Positions 14,090-21,941 of a stretch of 32,868 nucleotides of DNA are shown here, piece by piece. The notes under the pieces were generated by a model that was not told the origin of the DNA, searched no databases, and saw nothing but the letters and a program-made list of their open reading frames with translations. Every line of letters begins with the position of its first letter. Positions within the stretch are counted from its first letter, which is position 1. A program made the position numbers and the translations under genes. Where the stretch lies: contig OMVS01000030.1 of the NCBI GenBank assembly GCA_900314575.1, positions 1 through 32,868 on the forward strand, read 5' to 3'. The stretch is from an uncultured Olsenella sp. GTDB taxonomy: Bacteria > Actinomycetota > Coriobacteriia > Coriobacteriales > Atopobiaceae.

Positions 14090-15582
14090 TGGCGAGCCTC
14101 GACGAGCTGAGCTGCGCGCAGATCGCGCGCGGCGTCGCGGACGGGAGCTTCTCCGCCACCGAGGTGGCACGGGCCTCCCTCGACGCCATCGACGCGCGCG
14201 AGGGCGAGGTCCAGGCCTTCCTCGAGGTCTCGCGCGACCTGGCGCTGGCTGCCGCGGCCGAGACCGACCGCAGGCGCGCGGCGGGCGAGCCGCTGGGGCC
14301 GCTTGCAGGCGTCCCCGTCGCCTTCAAGGACAACATGCACCTCGTGGGAACGAGGACCACCTGCGCCTCGAGGATGCTCGAGAACTACGACTCCAAGTTC
14401 ACGGCGACCTGCGTACAGCGCATGCTCGACGCAGGCGCGACGCCCGTGGGCAAGACGAACATGGACGAGTTCGCGTTCGGGTCCTCCACCGAGTCCTCCG
14501 CCTTCCACCGCACCTACAACCCCTGGGACACCACCCGCGTCCCGGGCGGCTCCTCCGGCGGGTCGGCCGCCTCGGTCGCGTCCGGCGAGGTCACCCTCGC
14601 CCTGGGCTCGGACACCGGCGGCTCCATCCGCCAGCCCGCGAGCTTTTGCGGCGTCGTGGGGCTCAAGCCCACCTACGGGGCGGTCTCGCGCTACGGGGTC
14701 GTGGCCTTCGGCTCCTCGCTCGACCAGGTCGGCCCCTTCGGCCGCAGCGTCGAGGACGTCGCGCTCGCGATGTGCGCCCTGACGGCGGGCGGCCGCGACC
14801 CGTACGACTCCACGAGCCAGGACTGCTCGGTCGACTTCCTCGAGCACCTCGAGGACCCGATCGAGGGCGCGACCGTCGGCGTGATCCCCTCGCTCATGGA
14901 GGCGGAGGGCCTGACCGACGAGGTCAGGCACGCGATCGAGGCCGCCGAGCGCGCCCTCGAGGACCAGGGCGCGAGGATCGTGGAGGTCGAGCTCCCCAAC
15001 ATGGCGAGCTCCATCTCGGCCTACTACGTGATCGCGCCCTGCGAGGCCTTCTCGAACCTCGCGCGCTTCGACGGCGTCCGCTACGGCTACCAGGAGCCGG
15101 GCTGCGCCACGCTGGCCGAGCAGACGGCGCTCTCGCGGGCCCACGGCTTCGGCGAGGAGGCCAAGCGACGCCAGATGCTCGGTGCCTACCTGCTCGCCTC
15201 GGGCGTCTATGACCAGTACTACTACCCGGCGCAGCAGGTCAGGACCCTGATCACCCAGGACTACGCGCGCGCCTACGAGGCCTGCGACGTGATCCTCATG
15301 CCGGCGTCCCCGAGGACGGCCTTCCGCTTCGGCGAGATCTCCGACCCGACGCAGATGTACCTCTCGGACATGTACACGATCTCCAACAACATCGCCGGCA
15401 ACGGCGGCGTCTCCGTCCCGCTCGGCCTCGGGGAGGACTCGGGGCTTCCCGTGTCCGCGCAGCTGCAGGGGCCTGCCTTCTCGGACCGCAGGCTGCTGAG
15501 GTTCGCGCGCGCCATCGAGCGCGCGTTCGACGCGAGGGGCAAGGTCGCCCCCGCCTTCGCCGGGAAGGGGGGCGAGCTCTAG
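14089..15582 (+). CDS. gatA: Asp/Glu-tRNA amidotransferase subunit A (amidase)
   Basis: A 497-residue amidase-signature enzyme that frees ammonia from glutamine (or asparagine) for transfer to the misacylated tRNA. The Ser-cisSer-Lys triad is Lys80 (VAFKDN), Ser155 (PGGSSGGSA) and Ser179 (SDTGGSIRQPASFCG). These match Lys79/Ser154/Ser178 of the S. aureus enzyme with a shift of one. Substrate-binding segments around YGAVSRYGVVAFGSSLDQVGP are present. The length is normal. The start overlaps the gatC stop and the TAG is shared with the gatB GTG. Confidence 0.97.
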   Translation: MASLDELSCAQIARGVADGSFSATEVARASLDAIDAREGEVQAFLEVSRDLALAAAAETDRRRAAGEPLGPLAGVPVAFKDNMHLVGTRTTCASRMLENYDSKFTATCVQRMLDAGATPVGKTNMDEFAFGSSTESSAFHRTYNPWDTTRVPGGSSGGSAASVASGEVTLALGSDTGGSIRQPASFCGVVGLKPTYGAVSRYGVVAFGSSLDQVGPFGRSVEDVALAMCALTAGGRDPYDSTSQDCSVDFLEHLEDPIEGATVGVIPSLMEAEGLTDEVRHAIEAAERALEDQGARIVEVELPNMASSISAYYVIAPCEAFSNLARFDGVRYGYQEPGCATLAEQTALSRAHGFGEEAKRRQMLGAYLLASGVYDQYYYPAQQVRTLITQDYARAYEACDVILMPASPRTAFRFGEISDPTQMYLSDMYTISNNIAGNGGVSVPLGLGEDSGLPVSAQLQGPAFSDRRLLRFARAIERAFDARGKVAPAFAGKGGEL

Positions 15583-17150
15583 TGAGGAGCCTTACGGAGG
15601 TGCTCGAGGATTGGGAGGCCGTCATCGGCCTGGAGGTCCACACCGAGCTGACCACGCTCGAGACGAAGCTGTTCTGCAACTGCAGGCTCAGCCACGACGA
15701 CGCGCCCAACACCAACGTGTGCCCCGTCTGCCTCGGCATGCCGGGCGCCCTCCCGGTCCCCAACCGGAAGGCCATCCAGAGCATCGTGATGGCGGGCCTG
15801 GCGACCAACTGCCAGATCCAGAAACACTCGATGTTCTACCGCAAGCACTACTTCTACCCTGACATGTCGAAGAACTTCCAGACCACCCAGGGCCCGGTCG
15901 CGTTCTGCATGTACGGCCACCTCGACCTGGAGGTCTCCGGCGAGGGCGCCAAGGAGCGCCCGGACGGCGTGGAGACGGGGACCGACACGGTGAGCGCGCA
16001 CGACGAGGCGAACCCCGTCGTGGTCCACAAGGCGGACGACGGCTCCTACACCGTGCCCATCAGGATCCTTCGCATCCACATGGAGGAGGACGCCGCCAAG
16101 ATGGTGCACGTGGGCGGCGAGGAGGGCAGGATCGCCAGCGCGACCGAGTCCCTCGTCGACTACAACCGCTGCGGCACGCCCCTGATCGAGCTCGTCACCG
16201 AGCCCGACCTGCGCACGCCCGAGGAGGCCCGCCTGTTCATGGAGAAGCTCCAGCAGACGTTCCGCACCCTCGGCATCTCGGACTGCTCGCTCGAGAGCGG
16301 CTCGATGCGCTGCGACGGCAACGTGAGCCTCAGGCGGCGCGGCACGCGCGGGCTGGGCACCAAGACAGAGCTCAAGAACATCAACTCCTTCAAGAGCCTC
16401 CACGACGGCCTCGAGTACGAGATCCGCCGCCAGGCGGAGGTGCTGGAGGAGGGCGGCGTCATCTACCAGGAGACGCGCCACTGGGAGCCCAACCGCAAGC
16501 GCACCATCGTGATGCGCGTCAAGGAGACGGCCGACGACTACCGGATGATGCCCGACCCGGACCTCGCGCCCTTCGACCTCACGGACGACTTCATCGAGGG
16601 GTGCCGCGCGCGCATCCCGGAGCTACCGGACGCCAAGAGGGACCGCTACGTGTCCGAGATGGGCCTCAAGCGCGTCGACGCGGCGCAGATCGCCGGAGAC
16701 CCCGCGACGGCAGCGCTCTTCGAGGAGGCCTGCTCCGCCGTCGAGGACAAGGTGCGCCCGACGGTGGCGAACGTCGTCGTGAATCTGCTGCCCGCCTTCA
16801 AGGGGCTCACGGCCGCGCAGGTCGCCTCCGTCTCCGGGCTGCTCGCGGCGGACGCAATCACGTTCGCCCAGGCGCGCGAGGTGCTCGAGGCCGTCGACGG
16901 CACCGGCGAGGACCCGGCGAAGGTCGTCGACGAGCGCGGGATGCGCCAGAGCACGGACGCCGGCGCCCTCGAGCCGGTCGTGGACGAGGTGCTCGCGCGC
17001 TGCACGGACCAGGTGCGGCAGTACCGCGAGGGCAACAGGAAGGTCCTGGGCTTCCTCGTCGGCCAGTGCATGAAGGCCTCCAAGGGCGCAGGCGTCAAGG
17101 GCAACCCCAAGCTCTTCAACCAGCTCCTCGCCGCGAGGCTCGAGCAGTAG
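15582..17150 (+). CDS. gatB: Asp/Glu-tRNA amidotransferase subunit B
   Basis: A 522-residue subunit that binds the tRNA, activates its acyl group with ATP and receives ammonia from GatA. It begins with the conserved VIGLEVHTEL, followed by the zinc-binding cysteines in LFCNC and CPVCLGMPGALPVPN. The cradle domain follows (YRKHYFYPDMSKNFQTTQ; GTKTELKNINSFK; QETRHWEP), then a C-terminal YqeY-like helical tail that recognises the tRNA. Translation starts at GTG 15582, sharing a base with the gatA TAG (TAGTG); upstream GGAAGGGGGG is rather far. The insert after MYGHLDLE (KERPDGVETGTDTVSAHDEA) may be a lineage feature. Confidence 0.97.
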   Translation: MRSLTEVLEDWEAVIGLEVHTELTTLETKLFCNCRLSHDDAPNTNVCPVCLGMPGALPVPNRKAIQSIVMAGLATNCQIQKHSMFYRKHYFYPDMSKNFQTTQGPVAFCMYGHLDLEVSGEGAKERPDGVETGTDTVSAHDEANPVVVHKADDGSYTVPIRILRIHMEEDAAKMVHVGGEEGRIASATESLVDYNRCGTPLIELVTEPDLRTPEEARLFMEKLQQTFRTLGISDCSLESGSMRCDGNVSLRRRGTRGLGTKTELKNINSFKSLHDGLEYEIRRQAEVLEEGGVIYQETRHWEPNRKRTIVMRVKETADDYRMMPDPDLAPFDLTDDFIEGCRARIPELPDAKRDRYVSEMGLKRVDAAQIAGDPATAALFEEACSAVEDKVRPTVANVVVNLLPAFKGLTAAQVASVSGLLAADAITFAQAREVLEAVDGTGEDPAKVVDERGMRQSTDAGALEPVVDEVLARCTDQVRQYREGNRKVLGFLVGQCMKASKGAGVKGNPKLFNQLLAARLEQ

Positions 17151-17179
17151 GCGTCCGGCGCCAGGAGACGCTGGGCGAG

Positions 17180-17224
17180 AAGGGCGTGCGGCCGCCGACC
17201 CATGGCGGTCGCACGCCCTTCCTT
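17180..17224. terminator. Bidirectional terminator between gatB and the XRE gene
   Basis: AAGGGCGTGCG plus GCCGCC (17180-17196) pairs with GGCGG-T-CGCACGCCCTT (17204-17220) across a 7-base loop, leaving one mismatch in about 17 bp. It sits between convergent genes (gatB ends at 17150, the XRE gene at 17237) and has A/T ends on both sides, so it probably serves both. Confidence 0.7.
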
Positions 17225-17236
17225 ACGGGCGGGCTC

Positions 17237-17695
17237 CTACTCGAGGTCCACGATCGCGAGCGTCTTGCCCATGGGGGCGAGGAGCTTGAAGAGGGTGTTC
17301 ACCTGCGGGGCGATGTCGCCGCTCTCGATGCGCGAGATGACGGGCTGGTGGATGCCGGCCGCCGCGCCGAGGCGCGTCTGCGAGAAGCCGGCCGCCCGAC
17401 GGGCCGCCGTGAGGTCGCTGATGAGGCGCTGCTTCTCGCACTCGATGAGGTCCACCTCCGAGCTGAGCCCGTAGACCTCGTCGGCGCTGATCCTGAGGCC
17501 CTCGCCGGCCTCGAGCCCGACCCCGCCCGCCATGATGGAGACGTCGGGCAGGGACTCCGGGTCCTCGCGGGCGGCCTCCCACCCCTCCTGCTCGAGGAGC
17601 CGGGCCATGTGGAGCTCCCTGATCTCTCCGGGCTCGAACCACACGATGAGCCTGTCGCCCCCAGGCGAGTACAATGCAACAATCTTCTTACTCAT
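17237..17695 (-). CDS. XRE-family helix-turn-helix regulator (orphan antitoxin-like)
   Basis: 152 residues. The C-terminal third (about 92-150) is an XRE/HTH_3 domain: LTAARRAAGFSQTRLGAAAG, HQPVISRIESG, then NTLFKLLAPMGKTLAIVDLE. It resembles the antitoxin/HigA-like group. The N-terminal 85 residues (beginning MSKKIVALYSPGGDRLIVWF) form a separate beta-rich domain I do not recognise. AAGGA lies eight bases before the ATG. No toxin gene adjoins it. It is divergent from the lysine operon, and the shared 301-bp gap has repeated TTGATGA elements that it may bind. Autoregulation and control of the lysine genes are inferences. Confidence 0.75.
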   Translation of the reverse strand: MSKKIVALYSPGGDRLIVWFEPGEIRELHMARLLEQEGWEAAREDPESLPDVSIMAGGVGLEAGEGLRISADEVYGLSSEVDLIECEKQRLISDLTAARRAAGFSQTRLGAAAGIHQPVISRIESGDIAPQVNTLFKLLAPMGKTLAIVDLE

Positions 17696-17996
17696 TATCG
17701 CGTCCTTCGGGAGTCGACAGCGGTCGCGCGCGATGGGTGGGCCTCCGTGCCCCCTGTGCCTGCAGGGGGTATGCGGGCGCGAAGCTCGTGACGCTCATGG
17801 AGACCCCCTTCGTTGACAGCTGATGAAACCACCATCGTCGGCGTCGCCCCATGGCACCGCGTGGTGTATGGAGTAACGTGGGAGGTCCTCCGGGGAGGCG
17901 CCTCCCGACAATTGATGACTTGTTGATTCTATTCATCAATAATCTATCACGTTTGATGAACCGGGGACGTCACAGAGTCTCAACAGGGAGGTAAAA
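17696..17996. other. Divergent control region, XRE regulator / lysine operon
   Basis: No credible gene is seen in 301 bp. On the XRE side lies a hairpin CCCCCTG-N6-CAGGGGG (17750-17769). Nearer the lysine operon are a perfect 14-bp palindrome GGGAGGCGCCTCCC (17893-17906), an AT-rich stretch with AATAAT (17938-17943) as a possible -10, and three TTGATGA/TCATCAA elements. The ribosome-binding site AGGGAGG for the aminotransferase ends the region. Confidence 0.5.
17912..17959. promoter_or_regulatory. Three alternating TTGATGA elements (probable XRE operator)
   Basis: TTGATGA occurs at 17912-17918 and 17953-17959, and its complement TCATCAA at 17933-17939. Their centres (17915, 17936, 17956) are 21 and 20 bp apart, that is, two helical turns. 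The array forms two inverted pairs over the probable lysine-operon promoter. Binding by the divergent XRE protein is the simplest reading. Confidence 0.45.
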
Positions 17997-19166
17997 GTGG
18001 CCTTAAAGACCAACTCTCAGCTCGAGAGGCTCCGCCTCTCGGGCATCCGCCGCTTCTCGGCGCTCGCCGCGCGCACGCCGGGCTGCGTGTCGCTCACGCT
18101 CGGCGAGCCGGGGGAGGACACGCCGGCGCCCGTGAGGGCGGAGGTCGCCCGCGACCTCGACCGCGGGCTCACGCACTACCCGCCCAACAACGGCTACCCC
18201 TGGCTCAGGGAGGCGATCGCACGCCGCGAGCGCACCCGCGGCGTGCCCGCCGACGTCGCCGACTCTGAGGGAGTGATCGTGACCTGCGGGGCGACCGAGG
18301 CGCTGGCAGTGGCCCTCACGGTCGTCCTCGAGCCGGGGGACGAGGTCGTGATCCCCACGCCAGCCTTCTCGCTCTACGAGTCCCTGACCACCCTCGTGCG
18401 TGGCGTGCCCGTCGCGCTCGACACCGCGCCCGCCGGCTTCCAGGTGAGCCGCGAGGCCCTCGAGGCCAAGGTCACGGGGAGGACCAAGGCCATCGTGCTC
18501 TGCTCGCCCAACAACCCCACGGGCTGCGTTCTCGACGCCGCGAGCCTCGACGCGGTGGCCTGCGCCGCAGCCGAGTACGACCTTTTCGTGATCTGCGACG
18601 ACGTCTACGAGAGCCTCGTCTATGCCAGCTCCTACCAGCGCTTCTCCGCACGTCACCCGGAGCTTTCCGACCGCGTGCTCGTGGCGGGCAGCTTCTCCAA
18701 GCCCTGGGCCATGACCGGCTGGCGGCTGGGGTGGCTCCTGGCCCGGCCGGAGCTGGCGGCGCAGGCGAGCAAGGTCCACCAGTACCTCGTGAGCTCGGTG
18801 CCCGCCTTCGTCCAGCACGCTGCGCTCCGCGCGCTCGAGTGGGACGTGCGCCCGATGCGCGACTCCTACCGGGAGAGGCGCGACCTCACGGTCGCGGCCC
18901 TCGAGGGCATGGGCCTGCCCCTCGTCGAGCCCGAGGGCGCCTTCTACGCCTTCCCGTCCGTCTCCGCCCTCGGCCTCGGGTCCGAGGAGTTCTGCGAGCG
19001 CGCGATCCTGGAGGCGGGCGTCGCCCTCGTCCCCGGCGTGTTCTTCGGCGCGGAGGGCTACGTGCGCCTGAGCTTCGCGTGCGACCGCGAGACCCTCGAG
19101 GAGGGGCTCGCTCGCCTGGCGGGCTTCGTGGGGGCGCTGCGCGCGGAGGGGGGCGAGCGCCGATGA
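17997..19166 (+). CDS. patA: Class I/II aminotransferase, probable N-acetyl-LL-diaminopimelate aminotransferase
   Basis: A 389-residue PLP enzyme of fold type I. Lys235 in SFSKPWAMTGWRLGW binds the cofactor; PNNPTG (171-176), DDVYE (201-205) and a C-terminal YVRLSFA arginine complete the pocket. The start is GTG (17997), with AGGGAGG upstream; no nearby ATG is better placed. It opens an operon that also has an M20 deacetylase, lysA, dapA, dapB and dapH. The step it would fill is conversion of N-acetyl-2-amino-6-oxopimelate to N-acetyl-LL-diaminopimelate with glutamate as donor. The family is certain; the substrate rests on this context. Its stop overlaps the next start (ATGA). Confidence 0.85.
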   Translation: MALKTNSQLERLRLSGIRRFSALAARTPGCVSLTLGEPGEDTPAPVRAEVARDLDRGLTHYPPNNGYPWLREAIARRERTRGVPADVADSEGVIVTCGATEALAVALTVVLEPGDEVVIPTPAFSLYESLTTLVRGVPVALDTAPAGFQVSREALEAKVTGRTKAIVLCSPNNPTGCVLDAASLDAVACAAAEYDLFVICDDVYESLVYASSYQRFSARHPELSDRVLVAGSFSKPWAMTGWRLGWLLARPELAAQASKVHQYLVSSVPAFVQHAALRALEWDVRPMRDSYRERRDLTVAALEGMGLPLVEPEGAFYAFPSVSALGLGSEEFCERAILEAGVALVPGVFFGAEGYVRLSFACDRETLEEGLARLAGFVGALRAEGGERR

Positions 19167-20299
19167 GCGAGGAGATCAGGGAGCCCGACCTCGAGCTGCT
19201 CACCCGCTACCGCCGCGACCTGCACCGCATCCCCGAGCTGGACTTCGACCTCGACGAGACGCTCGCCTACGTCCTGGACCAGCTCCGGCCGCTCGAGGCC
19301 GACCCGCGCGTGAGGGTCTTCTCGCCCTGCCGCTCCACCCTGTGCTGCCTCTTCGACCGCGGCACCGAGCGGGCCTGCGCCGTGCGAACCGACATGGACG
19401 CCCTGCCCGTCACGGAGAGGACCGGGGTCGCCTTCCAGAGCGAGCATGCTGGCAGGATGCACGCCTGCGGCCACGACGGCCACATGGCCATGGCGCTCGG
19501 GCTGGCCCGCCACCTGGCGCTCCACCTGGACGAGCTGCCCAGGAGCGTGCTCGTGGTCTTCCAGCCGGCCGAGGAGACCACGGGCGGCGCCAAGGTCGTC
19601 TGCGAGTCCGGCGTCTTCGAGCGCCTCGGCGTGGACAGGATCTTCGGCTTCCACCTCTGGCCCGACCTCCCTGCCGGACAGGTGGCGAGCAGGCCGGGCG
19701 CGCTGCTCGCCGCCAGCAACGAGGTCGACGTCGCCGTGCGCGGCGTCTCGAGCCACATCGCGAAGGCCGAGCAGGGCAGGGACGCCCTCGAGGCGGCTGC
19801 GCACGTCCTGCTCGACTGCTACGCGTACATGGACGAGCGCCGGACGGAGGAGCCCTGCCTGCTGCGCTTCGGGCACGCCACCTCCGGGACCGTGCGCAAC
19901 CAGGTGAGCGACCTCACGCGCCTGGAGGGGAGCCTGAGGACCTTCTCCGTGGCGATGGGCGAGCGCTGCCGCCGCGAGCTGCCCGAGGTGGCGGCGGCGT
20001 CCGCGGCGCGCCTCGGCTGCGCGGCCGAGGTCCGCTTCTCGGAGGGCTACCCGCCGGTCACGAACGACGAGGCGCTCTTCGGGCTGGTGGCCTCGGCCGT
20101 GCCCGGCCTCGTCAGGCTCGCGGAGCCCCTGCTCATCGCCGAGGACTTCGCGTGGTACCAGCGCTACCTGCCGGGCGTCTTCCTCCTGCTCGGGACCGGC
20201 ACGGGCACGCCCCTGCACTCGGACGCCTTCGACTTCGACGAGGCCGTCCTCCCAACGGATGGCGCGCCTGGCGCCTTGTCCCGGCGCGTGGTAGTGTGA
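19163..20299 (+). CDS. M20 metallopeptidase-family N-acetyldiaminopimelate deacetylase
   Basis: A 378-residue amidohydrolase of the M20D type. It shows HRIPE (21-25), the metal ligands Cys102 and His104 in HACGHDGHMAM, QPAEE (Glu137/138), His163 in FHLWPD and a late HSDAFDFDEAVLP block. In the acetylase route it releases acetate from N-acetyl-LL-diaminopimelate. The ATG at 19163 overlaps the aminotransferase TGA by four bases, which both fixes the start and implies coupling. Related M20D enzymes act on hippurate, indole-acetyl amino acids or N-acetylcysteine; the operon context favours diaminopimelate. Confidence 0.87.
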   Translation: MSEEIREPDLELLTRYRRDLHRIPELDFDLDETLAYVLDQLRPLEADPRVRVFSPCRSTLCCLFDRGTERACAVRTDMDALPVTERTGVAFQSEHAGRMHACGHDGHMAMALGLARHLALHLDELPRSVLVVFQPAEETTGGAKVVCESGVFERLGVDRIFGFHLWPDLPAGQVASRPGALLAASNEVDVAVRGVSSHIAKAEQGRDALEAAAHVLLDCYAYMDERRTEEPCLLRFGHATSGTVRNQVSDLTRLEGSLRTFSVAMGERCRRELPEVAAASAARLGCAAEVRFSEGYPPVTNDEALFGLVASAVPGLVRLAEPLLIAEDFAWYQRYLPGVFLLLGTGTGTPLHSDAFDFDEAVLPTDGAPGALSRRVVV

Positions 20300-20538
20300 T
20301 GCGCACGATAGAGGAGCGAGCACGAAGAGCGCGGGCGAGCCGGCAGGCCGGGACCCCGTGGGAGGCGAGGTTCGCCGAATCTGCGCGCCGGGCGCGGCGT
20401 GCGGGTGGGCATGTGGGAAAGACCCCCATGACTGTCTGCAGGATGCTGCAGGTGCGCTATCTTACGGCGAGCCACACTCCCCTCCGGAGCCTCGCAGGTA
20501 AGCCAGCCGCCTGCTTGCCGGATCGGAGGGAGAGCGTC
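20300..20538 (+). other. Leader region upstream of lysA
   Basis: A 239-bp gap inside an otherwise tight operon. It can fold into several hairpins: 20410-20430 (CATGTGGG, loop AAAGA, CCCCCATG, one mismatch), a doubled CTGCAG (20437-20451) and GGTAAGC-N9-GCTTGCC (20497-20519). No lysine riboswitch or T-box core was recognised. It is open in the lysA frame from an ATG at 20299, but its codon use (ATA, AGA, CGA, GAA, TAT, CTT) is unlike the neighbouring genes, so it is judged non-coding. Confidence 0.45.
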
Positions 20539-21870
20539 ATGGCACGAGGCGAGGCAGGGGCGCCGGAGCGCGCCGCCGCGGCCGGAGGCGTGGGGACAAA
20601 GCGCCCGTTCGTCACGAAGGAGCAGCTCGAGGACATCGCCCGGAGCTACCCCACCCCCTTCTACCTCTACAGCGAGAGGCTCATCCGCGAGAGGGCGCGC
20701 GCCCTCTACGACGCCTTCTCGTGGAACGAGGGCTTCAAGGAGTACTTCGCAGTCAAGGCGACGCCCAACCCCAGGATCGTCTCCATCCTGGCGGAGGAGG
20801 GCTGCGGCTGCGACTGCGCGACGGGCACGGAGCTCCTGCTCGCGGACGCCTGCGGCGTCTCCGGCCACGACGTCATGCTCTCCTCCAACGACACCCCCGC
20901 CGAGGACTATCGCCTCGCGCGCGACATGGGCGCCCTCGTCAACTTCGACTCCTTTGACATGCTCGCCTTCTGGCGCGACAACGTCGGCCCCTTCCCCGAG
21001 ACCGTGTGCTGCCGCTTCAACCCGGGCGGCGAGTTCGAGAGCGCCAACGGCATCATCGGCAGCCCCAAGGACTCCAAGTTCGGGATGACGAGGGAGCAGG
21101 TCGAGCGTGCCTTCGAGGAGCTCGCCGCCCAGGGCGTGCGGCACTTCGGGCTCCACGCCTTCCTCGCCTCCAACACCCTCGGCGACGACTACTACCCGCG
21201 CCTGGCCGAGCAGCTCTTCTCGCTCGCGGCCGAGCTCTCGGGGAGGCTCGGCGTGCACGTGGCGTTCTGCGACCTCTCGGGCGGCGTGGGCGTCGCCTAC
21301 GAGCCCGACCAGCGGCCCTGCGACATCTCCGCCATCGGCGAGGGGGTGCGCGAGGCCTTCGAGCGCATCCTCGTGCCCGCGGGCATGGGCGACCTCAGGG
21401 TCATGAGCGAGCTCGGCCGCTGGCTTCTGGCCCCGGCGGGCGCGCTCGTGACGCGCGTCATCCACGAGAAGCGCACCTACAAGGACTACCTGGGAGTGGA
21501 CGCGTGCGCGGCCAACCTGCTGCGCCCCATGATGTACGGCGCCTACCACCACGTCACCGTGATGGGCAGGGAGGAGGAGCCGGCGGCTCGCACCTACAAC
21601 GTGACAGGCGGCCTGTGCGAGAACGGTGACCAGTTCGCCTGGGACCGGGCGCTGCCCGAGTGCGGTGTGGGCGACCTGCTCTTCGTCCACGACGCGGGGG
21701 CCCACGGCCACTCCATGGGGTTCAACTACAACGGCAGGCTCCGCTCCGCCGAGCTGCTCCTCGGCGAGGACGGCGCGGTGAGCCTCATCCGCCGCGCGGA
21801 GACGCCGGCCGACTACTTCGCCACGCTCGACGTCACGCCCGAGGGCCGCGCCATCCTGGCGCGCCTCTAG
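20539..21870 (+). CDS. lysA: Diaminopimelate decarboxylase
   Basis: A 443-residue fold-III PLP enzyme that makes L-lysine from meso-diaminopimelate. Lys73 in EYFAVKATPNPRI binds PLP. The barrel shows HAFLASNTLGDDYY, CDLSGGVG and ELGRWLLAPAGALV, and the C-terminal beta domain has the catalytic Cys360 in LCENGDQFAWDR followed by AHGHSMGFNYNGRLRSAELLL. The ATG at 20539 has GGAGGGAG upstream and leaves a short disordered N-terminus. The CENGD and GHSMGFNYN variants differ slightly from the common CESGD and ASNYN. A related arginine/ornithine decarboxylase role is unlikely beside dapA, dapB and dapH. Confidence 0.93.
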   Translation: MARGEAGAPERAAAAGGVGTKRPFVTKEQLEDIARSYPTPFYLYSERLIRERARALYDAFSWNEGFKEYFAVKATPNPRIVSILAEEGCGCDCATGTELLLADACGVSGHDVMLSSNDTPAEDYRLARDMGALVNFDSFDMLAFWRDNVGPFPETVCCRFNPGGEFESANGIIGSPKDSKFGMTREQVERAFEELAAQGVRHFGLHAFLASNTLGDDYYPRLAEQLFSLAAELSGRLGVHVAFCDLSGGVGVAYEPDQRPCDISAIGEGVREAFERILVPAGMGDLRVMSELGRWLLAPAGALVTRVIHEKRTYKDYLGVDACAANLLRPMMYGAYHHVTVMGREEEPAARTYNVTGGLCENGDQFAWDRALPECGVGDLLFVHDAGAHGHSMGFNYNGRLRSAELLLGEDGAVSLIRRAETPADYFATLDVTPEGRAILARL

Positions 21871-21902
21871 CGCCAACGGCGCGGGCACGACTGGCAGGAA
21901 GC

Positions 21903-21924
21903 GCGCCACGGCTGGCCGTGGCGC
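21903..21924 (+). other. Intercistronic hairpin between lysA and dapA
   Basis: A perfect 9-bp stem (GCGCCACGG at 21903-21911, CCGTGGCGC at 21916-21924) has a CTGG loop in the 71-bp gap. No T-run follows, and the dapA ribosome-binding site AAGGGGAG starts a few bases later. It may protect or process mRNA rather than terminate it. Confidence 0.5.
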
Positions 21925-21941
21925 CAGGGAAAGGGGAGACA

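Noticed and set aside
17688-17939. Minus-strand frame upstream of the XRE gene
   Set aside because: It overlaps the XRE start, is Arg/Pro-rich, and lies over the regulatory repeats.
20299-20538. LysA starting at 20299 with an 80-residue extension
   Set aside because: No ribosome-binding site, codon use unlike the neighbours, Arg-rich product without homology, and a good site directly before 20539.
20300-20538. Lysine riboswitch or T-box before lysA
   Set aside because: Neither the lysine-aptamer core nor the T-box sequence TGGNACCGCG could be found.
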